From assembly GCA_030533445.1 (NCBI GenBank), contig CM060069.1:1209756-1273755 (forward strand): 64,000 nt of DNA. The letters are read 5' to 3'. Under the pieces are notes generated by a model that had not been told where the DNA came from, searched no databases, and saw only the letters and a program-made list of their open reading frames with translations. A program made the translations under genes and the position numbers. The stretch comes from Cyprinodon diabolis. Its lineage: Eukaryota; Chordata; Actinopteri; Cyprinodontiformes; Cyprinodontidae. Below, piece after piece: positions 39,901-51,900 of the stretch (within the stretch, counting starts at the first letter, position 1; the number at the start of each line of letters is the position of its first letter).

Positions 39901-42900
39901 CGCAGAAGGAGCAGCCCTAAGGGCACGACACCAGTGACTGATGTCAGTTTGCCCAGCATTCGCAGGAAGATTATGTAGGGAAACTCCCTGCCCAGTCTGA
40001 ATCGACGAACAAGCTGGAGTATGTCGTCCACCCTGTGAAAAGATGGACGGGCCATCATGGTAGCGGAGTCCAGATGCATCCCAAGCAAGGTGGTTGTCTG
40101 AGATGGAACCAGACAACTCTTTGCCAAGTTGACTTTGAGGCCTAACAGTGACACATGAAGTAGAAGCTGGGACGTATCCCGAGAGGCAGCTACCTGAGAG
40201 GGAGCACAAAGAAGCCAATCGTCCAGGTATGGCAGAATCCTGACTCCGGAGGCCTGTAGAGGAGAGAGGGCTGCTTTCACGCATCGAGTAAACACCCTCG
40301 GGGAAAGGGAGAGCCCGAATGGGAGCACCCGGAATTGCCAATGGCGCCCCCGATAGGCGAACCTGAGAAAACGGCGATGTTCTGCCGCAATAGGTACGTG
40401 AAAGTAGGCGTCTGTCAGATCTATTGATGTAAACCAATCTCCCGCCACAATGGTCTGAAGGACCTCTGTTATGGTGAGCATGTGGAAGGGAAGGACCTTC
40501 AGGTACCGATTCAGTCCCCTTAGATCTAAAATGGGGCGAAAACCACTGGTCTTCTTGGCCACAAGGAAGTATGTTGAGTAGTAGCCTCTGGGTTGCCGCA
40601 GAGGATCTACAGACTCGATTGCCCCCTTGCCCAGGAGGGCAGAAAGCTCCTGGTCTAGTGCCTGAGATTTCACCGGGTCTGTGATGACAGTCATTTTGAC
40701 CCGGTGTGAGAGGGGGGGCCGCCGTCGGAACTGGAGCCTGTTGCCATTGGTTAAGGTGGCAACCACCCATGGATCTACGGCATGAGCAGCCCAGAAATTC
40801 AGCTGCTGATGGGAAAAATGTCCGACGGCTGGCCCGGTGGCATCATCTTCTGGGGGCTCTGGGGGGAGGGCGTCCAGGATTTGAGGCCCGGGTCTGTCTA
40901 AAGGGCGGCAGACTGGCTCACGAAAGTCCCTTCTCGGTCTCTGCCGCACATCATGGGGATAGGAACCAACAGGTCTGCCACTGCTGCTGGCTAGTCTGAC
41001 GTGCCTGAGCAGTCCGTTCCAGCGCCTCCAAGGCAGCTGATCCAAACAGCTCCCCTGGTACAACCGGGACACCCCTGAGGGTCCTACGGCATGCTTCAGT
41101 CAGAGGAGACTGTGCCAACCAGACCTGTCTACGAGCTTCGACAAGGAAAGACATGACCCGTCCAAACTCTCTGGTCATCAGCGCGAAGGCCTGCAGCGCT
41201 GCGTCACTATAACCAACCACCGCACTTGCACCACCAGTGTCCTGAACAGATGCAGACAGGGCAAACATGAGGTGCGCCAGGGAATTGCCAAGGCGGCCAG
41301 CACGCGCTCCTGCATTGTACGCCTTACAGAGGAGGTCATCTGTAACCCGACATTGAGTCCGCGGGCACCGGACATCAGGACGCAGGGCTTCATCTGGTGA
41401 CACAATCAGTGAAGCAACAGCGGGTTCAATTGCTGGCATACGGTCCAGGCCGGCCTTCACCGACTCATGCATGGCAGCTAATACGCGACCATCCAAGGAG
41501 AGACGCGACAGCGCTCTCGGTTCCCGCCAACAGGCGTGTAACTCCTTCAGGTACTCCTCTGATGGAGGTACAGAAAAGGGAGTAGGAGCCATTCCACGTC
41601 TGAAATATGCACTCCCGGAGCTGGATGCCTCTCCTTGTGGGAGTTCCAGCTGCAGCTGCTTCAGGGCCATAGACATGACCTCCCGGCCTCTCCATCCGCA
41701 CTCTGAGATGAAAATGAACCAACCTCAGAGGCTTGAGAGGATCCTGCCTCCTCCTCATCTCTAAAATGGGAAGCGGAAGCAGCCAGAGAGATAACGTCAT
41801 CCTCTACAACCAGCTCTGGCATTGGTGGGGAAGAGAGCCCAACCACTGGGAGCGAGGGATCAGATTGCCGTGTCTGCAACAAGGACTTCATCTCTGCCAG
41901 CTCTGCTGACAACTGCTCCACCCTTGTGGACAGGCCCTGGTCAGGTTTGGCCCGCTTCGTCCGGGGGAGGGGCACAGATGCTGTGGTCCCACCACAGCGC
42001 TTAGAACGCTTGGGGGGAACCACCTGCCCAGAGGGCGGAAGGTCTGAGCCCTCCTGGGGGCACAACTGGGCCAACCGAGCCACCCTCACTGCATGGGGCA
42101 TAAAGCTGCAGTTCATGCAGGGGTTCTCAGACAGCGCCTCCAAAAGATGCTCATGTCCAAGGCAGGTAGGGCACAGGTCGTGTCCTCTGCCTGCAGGGCA
42201 GCCCCACAATCCATGCAGCTGTGAGAGCCATCCATGTCTAAGGCCAACAAGGCTTAAAGAACAGAAAGTATCGAAAATCGGGAGAGGGGGCGCAAACGCA
42301 GCCGTCACCAATTACAGCAGAGAAACGAAAGAGGCTGCGAGCACAAGGCAGCCGATACTGGGAGAGGGGGCGAGAACCGCTACCGTCGCCAGGTATAAAA
42401 GCAATAAACAAAAAAAGCTAACAACGTTAGCTGTATGGCAAGTTAAGTTGGGAGTAGGAGCGATAAACGCTGCAGTCACCAATTAAGAGAGCAGACCAAC
42501 GAAAAGGCTGCAAAAAAGATTGATATTGGGAGAGGGGGCGAAAAACGCTGCCGTCACCAGGTATAACACCAACAAACTAAGAAGCTAACTACGTTAGCCG
42601 TATATAACTTCGGCAGTGAAGTTATTCACACTGGGAGTAGGGGCGAAATCGCTGCCGTCACCAGTTCGAAACAAAACAGCACGAAGCTGTAGGTAAAAAG
42701 CTAAAGCCGTGAGCCGGGAGAGGGGGCGTGGACGCTACCATCACCAGCAAACAACTCACTTACCTTCCGTAATCCTCAGAATCGACCCGTTGCAGCCCTG
42801 GGAGGGCGGAGAATAACCGCAACTCCAGTCAAGAGACAGGGGCTTCAGACAACGGGGAAGTTAGCGAACCGCTTGCGAGAAGAAAAAAGGAGCAGAGCAA

Positions 42901-45900
42901 AGGATGACACCAGGCTATATAGCTTCTGAGTGGTCATCCGGTGTCACAGGTGTGACTCTGTTGGTATAATTACTCAAACTGCGCATGCCCGAAGGGAACA
43001 TTCTGTGCTTTCAGCACCGCCCTCTGGCGGTCAGTAGGGATGAAATAGAACCCAAACTTTGGATTTTAGGGAGGAATTTACTCCATAATGTTATGATCTG
43101 GCCTGCGATGGACTGCTGACCTGTGCAAGGTGGACCCCGCCTCTCACCAGTAGAAAGGGTGACGGAAAATGGATGGATGGATGTTATGTTCTAGAACAAA
43201 AAGCAGATGACAGAGAAATGTTCTCTGGTTGAAGTGCTTCATGCAAACACCCTGATGCTGTGATGAACATCAGCTCTGCAGGGTGGAGCTCTGCAGGATC
43301 CCATAACGGATGTTTAGGAATAAAAACAAAAGCAATAAGATTTGATCAGCTTCATGAATGTAAACGGTCTGTACTTAGATACCAGGAGACCTGTCCTATA
43401 TTCAGACATTCCCTGATGATGGTGAACTACTCAGCTTTAGCCACAGCTGCTCTGGGGCTCACTCCTATCAGTAGGCAAGGCGGGTGAAGCTGGAGCGGGG
43501 GCTTGAACCTGCAACCCTTCAGTTGCAGGGCAAACTCCTACTAGAGGTTAATTCTAGTATCTTATACTCTGTAAAAATGTAGCAGTGAATGAAGCAAACG
43601 CTGCAGGTTGGGTTGGAGTCGATGATGTAATTATGGATTTAAAGACCAGCTTTTGAGACTGTTAGCTTGGTGGAGGCAACCATCCGCTCTACAGTCAGAA
43701 CAGCTTTGTTTCCATCTAATGAGTGAGAACTGTCATCTCCACCTCTAACTCTGTAATGTTTTCAAACAGAAAGGGGGCGGAGCTATTTTTCAGACCGTGA
43801 AGACCAAAGCCAACCCAGCCATGAAGACCGTCTACAAGTTTGTAAGCACCAAAGTGTCCGTCCATAGCTTTGTTTTAATGTGGAAGGAGCAAAGACTGCT
43901 GATGGTGTAACTCCTCCCCTACCGCTGCTCCTTCTGACGACGCGGCTGTGTTTGTTTAACAGGCAAAGGACCATGCCAAGATGCGCATCAAAGAGGTCAA
44001 AAGCCGGTTGAAGCAGAAGGTGCGTAACTTTGCTGATCCTGTCTCTGTATCCTGATCTGGAGGGTTGGAATGATTCTCTGTCTGTGTTCGATATCATAAA
44101 CATTAAACCCTGTAAGCCCGGCGGGCCGGTACCCGGCCCAGCTGACTCCAGCTGATGTTTATCTAATTATGGAAATGGCCAAAACGATGTTACATGGTGT
44201 TTCATCCATACGCCTTTCAATGGGGCTTTAAAATTTCTAAAACATGTTTCAATTTTTTTATATACTTTTTATTTTATAGCTGCTAAAAAAAATGAAATGA
44301 GATTTAAAATTCCACCTGACGTGTGTGACTCTGCGGGAGTAATGCAACAGCAGGTATTCATCTTTAGCTCCGCCCCCTAATGACCGGCATCATTGGAAAC
44401 TAGAGGCTCAGACCTTTCCAAGGAGGGGTCAGAGGTCATTGTGAGACCATTTCAGGTGATGGAACCGGCATGCTTTACATAAGCTGCTCTGTTATTCTTA
44501 TTTTCTATTCAGTCTGGTAGAATTATTGATAAATTTTAATGAACCAATGACTAAATCTAAGGACCAAAGGCTTTGCTTTATGCAGATGGTCTCCAATAAT
44601 GGAAATCAGCATAATTGTCTGAGCAGATTCCCTTTTATGAAGAGAAAAATGCATTTGTTTGCTTTTGGCTCTGTGCCATTATCCCATTTCCTCCTAGCAC
44701 TCTGCCCACTGAACAAACACGCTTCAACTGATTCAATCCAAATTAGCTTGAGTTCTAATCAAGATGTGGATCTATAAAGTCTGAGGGTTCATTCAGAGCT
44801 TCTAATTGGCTTTATGGTGTTTTGTAGTGTTTCTTTTGGAAACAAATTTGGCGAGACTAAACATTTTTTCTTTATTTAATCACCTATAAATCAGACATGG
44901 TGACATTTAAAATGGTGGTTGTACCTGAAAAATATTCCTCAATGCCTTTCTGTCACACAGATACAAACAATTGTCTTTCTAATTCTTAGTTTGAGAGCTG
45001 AACTTCACATACATTAGGTAGGTATTCAAGGGAATTTGCTCCTAAGACCCTCTGGGCTTAAAGGGGTTAAACTGGCAGACACGGTTCCAACTTTAGATTC
45101 AGTTTCTGCTCCTTTTCTGTTTTTAAATGCTTCATTTTTGCACAATGATCTAAAATCTGTAGAAACTTGTGCTGCTGTTGTTGGAGCTTTGAGGAGCTTT
45201 TTGTAAAGATTTTGGCTTTATTTGGAGTCTCTATTGAACCAACAGAACAGAAAACACTACAGGAACCATAGCAGCAGAACTCCTTTGATTGCTGGTCTCT
45301 GCTTTGCTGCTAAATTCACGTCGTTCCTTGTCGGTTGGAACCTGTAACATCTGCAGACGTTTAAACAGAAATGATCCAGGAAGCTGCTCTCTAGTTTGTT
45401 TTTTTCTGACTGTTACATGGAGTGTCCATGTTTTGTCCTCCTGCAGGAGCAGGGGGAGAACGGCTTCGCCACCCCTGGGTCAGCAGGGAATGATGACGAC
45501 AGCACCGCAGAGTTTGCTTTCCCCGCCGCCACAGTCCTGAGGGGTGGAGCTGAGCGAACATGGGACGGCCACCGGCCAGTGACTGTGCACTTTGGACAGG
45601 TGAAGCGTTTGTCAGGGCTGCTCCGTAGATATTCCATTTTCAGATGTCAAGCTCCTGTTGTTCGTCTCTACATCCCATCAGCCTGTCCTGCTTTCAGCCT
45701 CCCTTCCTGGGAGCTTTGTTAGCTTCTTTTCTGTTAAATCATCCACTGGAAGCAGTGAGAGCTTCAGCTCCTCCCCTCCTGTCTGGTCCAGCCATTCTCT
45801 GAGTGTTTGGAGTTCTGGTCGTTCCACACATGATGAAGCTGGAGAATGAAAACCTGAGTCATCTTTTCTCTGTCGTGTCTGCAGGCCCAGCCTCCAACAC

Positions 45901-48900
45901 TACTGAAGAGGCCCAGCAGTAATGTGAGTCTGGAGAGCAGCTGTGAGCAGTAAGTCCGTCTTTCTTCTGAACTCTTGTCATGTGCTCTGTTCCCTGTTGG
46001 ATTTATGGGTATAAATCAGAGCTGTTCATCTTTAACCTTCTGCCTTTTGGTGAGTGTAGTGGGAAAAAAGTGTTCAACTGTTTACTCCAGTTAATTAAAT
46101 GGAAATCGATAGATTTCACTCAGTCAGCACTTTATTTTATCTTTTCAAAGAGAGATCAGTTCACCATAAGGTCCTTATTGCACGGTAATCAGCCCTGTTC
46201 TGCATGAGCAGCGTTTGTTCCCCCTTACTGACAATAATGGAAAATACATAAGCGGCAGATAAACACCAGATAATAAAGCTAACTGGAATGTTACAGACTG
46301 TTCAGAAACTAAAGTGTCGCCCTGCAGGAGCCAGATGACCAGATGCTCCATCACCGTGTCGGTGGCTGAAGGCCCCTCTCTCATTGGTCACTGCTGTCTG
46401 TCTAAGAAGTTCCTGATTTAAAATCACTTCTGGTAATAATGAGGGCAGTTATTTGCAGCTTTAATGAATCCCACTGCAGGAGATCAATGAACTGATCTGC
46501 TTTACATCCACACCATGAAGATTCTGGAAGGTCTAGTTCTGCATCTTCATGGAGGCCAGCATGTTTCATATATAGCAGCAGGGTGTGGCCTTAATGTGGG
46601 GATGGCATTTGTATTGCTGTAGTAAGCTCACCCATGTGACAGCAATGATTGTTTTCCATGTTTCTCAGATAAAGGAATGAATGCATGCATGTCCTGTTAA
46701 GCTCAGTCTGAAACTGATTGTTCCAGATCCTTCTCTTCTAACTTTCCTGCCTCTCTTTAAGCTTTCATTGACCTCTGATGTCTTTTAAATGCTGTCTTCT
46801 CTCTCCGCTCTAGCTCTGTCCGTCCCACTCGTCACTATACCGTGTTTCTGTGTGAGGATTCATCTGGAGACGAGCTCCAATATGACGAAGAGTCCATATC
46901 TGGCTTCCCTGACAGCTTTCTTTTCTCCGCGCCTTTTGACTGGTCACCTCTGTATGCATCTCTTTCTATGAATTTTCTATTTATTTCCTATTTCCCAGTG
47001 AAATCTGTACTAATTTCTAGCTGTAAAACACGTTAAGTCAGGACTCGACATCCTTTCCTTTTTCTCTCTTGTCCTCGAGCTTAAAGGCCGATGGTTCTTT
47101 TTTGGTAAAATTTTTGAAACCAAAGTGCAATGACCAAACTCCCTCCCCTCCCTGTCTGCAGGCCCCAGCCCTACCGCTCCCTAAAGGAGGTGGAGTTAAT
47201 GGAAGGAGATGACTTTGGTGTGGGTGCAGAGAGCCACACTGCACCTCCCAGCCCCGTGAATGAAAGGTTCTCCAACCTCAACCTCCTGGGTGACATATTC
47301 AGATGCCAGGAGGAACCAGACTGCAAACCTGCCCTGCTGGCTAAGAGTCTAGAAGACCTGAGGAAACCTAAAGACCCTGAGGAGCTTCAGGCCAAGTTCA
47401 ACTTCCAGGTCAGCAGCTTTAAACCAGGCTGAGAGCGTTCAAAGGAAAATGGCTGCAGACTTGGATCTGCGTTTATTACAATACAGCACAGGTGCTGGTT
47501 CGAGTCACGGCCGCCAGTCGTAATACCAACCCGATCATCTGATCCCATTTCCTGTCTGCATACTTTCATCAAAAACAGGCATAAAGGCCATGAAACCCTA
47601 AAAAGAATCTCAATGAAATATAACCAAAGATAGCCACATAAGGTAATTGTGATAACTGTAGGTTACCACATAAGGTAATGGTGATAACAGTAGGTTACCA
47701 CATAAGGTAATGGTGATAACAATAGGTTACTATATCAGGTAATGGTGATAACAGTAGGTTACTATATCAGGTTATGGTGATAACAGTAGGTTACTATATC
47801 AGGTAATGGTGATAACAGTAGGTTACCACATAAGGTAATGGTGATAACAATAGGTTACTATATCAGGTAATGGTGATAACAGTAGGTTACTATATCAGGT
47901 AATGGTGATAACAGTAGGTTACTATATCAGGTAATGGTGATAACAGTAGGTTACCACATAAGGTAATGTTGATAACAATAGGTTACTATATCAGGTAATG
48001 GTGATAACAGTAGGTTACTATATCAGGTAATGGTGATAACAGTAGGTTACTATATCAGGTAATGGTGATAACAGTAGGTTACTATATCAGGTAATGGTGA
48101 TAACAGTAGGTTACCACATAAGGTAATGGGGATAACAGTAGGTTACCACATAAGGTAATGGTGATAACAGTAGTTTACCACATTAGCTAATGGTGATAAC
48201 AGTAGGTTACCACATAAGCTAATGGTGATAACAGTAGGTTACCACATAAGCTAATGGTGATAACAGTAGGTCACCATATAAGCTAATGGTGATAACAGTA
48301 GGTTACCACATAAGCTAATGGTGATAACAGTAGGTTACCACATAAGGTAATGGTGATAACACTAGGTTACCACATAAGGTAATGGTGATAACAGTAGGTT
48401 ACCACATAAGCTAATGGTGATAACAGTAGGTTACCACATAAGCTAATGGTGATAACAGTAGGTTACCACATAAGCTAATGGTGATAACAGTAGGTTACCA
48501 CATAAGCTAATGGTGATAACAGTAGGTTACCACATAAGCTAATGGTGATAACAGTAGGTTACCACATAAGCTAATGGTGATAACAATAGGTTACTATATC
48601 AGGTAATGGTGATAACAGTAGGTTACTATATCAGGTTATGATGATAACAGTAGGTTACTATATCAGGTAATGGTGATAACAGTAGGTTACCACATAAGAT
48701 AATGGTGATAACAGTAGGTTACCACATAAGCTAATGGTGATAACAGTAGTTTACCACATTAGCTAATGGTGATAACAGTAGGTTACCACATAAGCTAATG
48801 GTGATAACAGTAGGTTACCACATAAGGTAATGGTGATAACAATAGGTTACTATATCAGGTAATGGTGATAACAGTAGGTTACCACATAAGCTAATGGTGA

Positions 48901-51900
48901 TAACAGTAGGTTACCACATAAGGTAATGGTGATAACACTAGGTTACCACATAAGGTAATGGTGATAACAGTAGGTTACCACATAAGCTAATGGTGATAAC
49001 AGTAGGTTACCACATAAGCTAATGGTGATAACAGTAGGTTACCACATAAGCTAATGGTGATAACAGTAGGTTACCACATAAGCTAATGGTGATAACAGTA
49101 GGTTACCACATAAGATAATGGTGATAACAGTAGGTTACCACATAAGCTAATGGTGATAACAGTAGTTTACCACATTAGCTAATGGTGATAACAGTAGGTT
49201 ACCACATAAGCTAATGGTGATAACAGTAGGTTACCACATAAGCTAATGGTGATAACAGTAGGTTACCACATAAGCTAATGGTGATAACAGTAGGTTACCA
49301 CATAAGCTAATGGTGATAACAGTAGGTCACCATATAAGCTAATGGTGATAACAGTAGGTTACCACATAAGGTAATGGTGATCACAATAGGTTACCACATA
49401 AGCTAATGTTGATAACGGTAGGTTACCATATAAGCTAATGGTGATAACGGTAGGTTACCACATAAGCTAATGGTGATAACAGTAGGTTACCACATAAGCT
49501 AATGGTGATAACAGTAGGTCACCATATAAGCTAATGGTGATAACAGTAGGTTACCACATAAGCTAATGGTGATAACTGTAGGTTACCATATAAGCTAATG
49601 GTGATAACTGTAGGTTACCATATAAGCTAATGGTGATAACTGTAGGTACCACATAAGCTAATGGTGATAACAGTAGGTTACCACATAAGCTAATGGGGAT
49701 AACAGTAGGTTACCATATAAGCTAATGGTGATAACGGTAGGTTACCACATAAGCTAATGGTGATAACGGTAGGTTACCACATAAGCTAATGGTGATAACG
49801 GTAGGTTACCACATAAGCTAATGGTGATAACGGTAGGTTACCACATTAGCTAATGGTGATAACAGTAGGTTACCACATAAGCTAATAGTGATAACTGTAG
49901 GTTACCATATAAGCTAATGGTGATAACTGTAGGTTACCATATAAGCTAATGGTGATAACAGTAGGTTACCATATAAGCTAATGGTGATAACTGTAGGTTA
50001 CCACATAAGCTAATGGTGATAACAGTAGGTTACCACATAAGCTAATGGTGATAACAGTAGGTCACCATGTAAGCTAATGGTGATAACAGTAGGTTACCAC
50101 ATAAGCTAATGGTGATAACTGTAGGTTACCATATAAGCTAATGGTGATAACTGTAGGTTACCATATAAGCTAATGGTGATAACTGTAGGTTACCACATAA
50201 GCTAATGGTGATAACAGTAGGTTACCACATAAGCTAATGGTGATAACAGTAGGTTACCACATAAGCTAATGGTGATAACAGTAGGTCACCATATAAGCTA
50301 ATGGTGATAACAGTAGGTTACCACATAAGCTAATGGTGATAACAGTAGGTTACCACATAAGCTAATGGTGATAACTGTAGGTTACCACATAAGCTAATGG
50401 TGATAACAGTAGGTTACCACATAAGCTAATGGTGATAACAGTAGGTTACCACATAAGCTAATGGTGATAACAGTAGGTTACCACATAAGCTAATGGTGAT
50501 AACAGTAGGTTACCACATAAGCTAATGGTGATAACAGTAGGTCACCATATAAGCTAATGGTGATAACAGTAGGTTACTATATCAGGTAATGGTGATAACA
50601 GTAGGTTACTATATCAGGTAATGGTGATAACAGTAGGTTACCACATAAGGTAATGGTGATAACAATAGGTTACTATATCAGGTAATGGTGATAACAGTAG
50701 GTTACTATATCAGGTTATGGTGATAACAGTAGGTTACTATATCAGGTAATGGTGATAACAGTAGGTTACCACATAAGGTAATGGTGATAACAATAGGTTA
50801 CTATATCAGGTAATGGTGATAACAGTAGGTTACTATATCAGGTAATGGTGATAACAGTAGGTTACTATATCAGGTAATGGTGATAACAGTAGGTTACCAC
50901 ATAAGCTAATGGTGATAACTGTAGGTTACCACATAAGCTAATGGTGATAACAGTAGGTTACCACATAAGCTAATGGTGATAACAGTAGGTTACCACATAA
51001 GCTAATGGTGATAACAGTAGGTTACCACATAAGCTAATGGTGATAACAGTAGGTTACCACATAAGCTAATGGTGATAACAGTAGGTTACCACAGAAGCTA
51101 ATAGTGGTAACTGTAGGTTACCATATAAGCTAATTGTGATAACAGTAGGTTACCACATAAGCTAATGGTGATAACTGTAGGTTACCACATAAGCTAATGG
51201 TGATAACAGTAGGTTACCACATAAGCTAATGGTGATAACAGTAGGTTACCACATAAGCTAATGGTGATAACAGTAGGTTACCACATAAGCTAATGGTGAT
51301 AACAGTAGGTCACCATATAAGCTAATGGTGATAACAGTAGGTTACCACATTAGCTAATGGTGATAACAGTAGGTTACCACATAAGCTAATGGTGATAACA
51401 GTAGGTTACCACAGAAGCTAATAGTGATAACTGTAGGTTACCATATAAGCTAATTGTGATAACAGTAGGTTACCACATAAGCTAATGGTGATAACAGTAG
51501 GTTACCACATAAGCTAATGGTGATAACAGTAGGTTACCACATAAGCTAATGGTGATAACAGTAGGTTACCACATAAGCTAATGGTGATAACAGTAGGTCA
51601 CCATATCAGGTAATGATGACAGGGACCTGCTGTAGTTACTGTTAGTAGAAAGTATTACTATAGTACTTTTGCTCCTACAGGATTTTCTCTTGTGTCCGTT
51701 TGAATGTTTTGGTGTTTTTATAAACCTTGTGTAATTGTTTTTTGTTTTTTTCTGAATAAACTTTTGATTACGTTACGACTCAGGTGGCTTTCAAACATAA
51801 ATAACAATTTTTTTAATTAATCTTTCTGCAGCTGTAAGATTTGCTCCTCTATTTGTTGATTAGTTGATAAACTCATTAAGGTTTTATTGATGCAAGTTTA

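Larger units (their letters stand above)
37543..43050 (-). mobile_element. DIRS-type tyrosine-recombinase retrotransposon (intron 16)
   Basis: 5508 bp, coding strand -. Gag-like, RT, RNase H and tyrosine recombinase regions follow in order from 42.2 to 37.9 kb. Inverted terminal repeats lie at 37586-37731 and 42888-43034. An internal complementary region (37776-37879) matches the reverse complement of both extreme ends. GAA stands at each boundary and no target duplication is visible. This layout, without LTRs or DDE integrase, is that of DIRS-1-like elements. Frameshifts in gag and pol make this copy defective. Confidence 0.93.

Noticed and set aside
37841..41800. Forward-strand and third-frame open frames in the DIRS element
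   Set aside because: Shadows of GC-rich coding sequence on the - strand; they lack recognisable motifs.
43460..43550. tRNA-like B-box resemblance (GCTTGAACCTGCAACC)
   Set aside because: No cloverleaf or A box could be found. It looks like part of a common interspersed repeat, not a tRNA gene.
23992..51615. Possible CRISPR-like regular arrays
   Set aside because: Units are head-to-tail without unique spacers, in a vertebrate intron context, so they are minisatellites.
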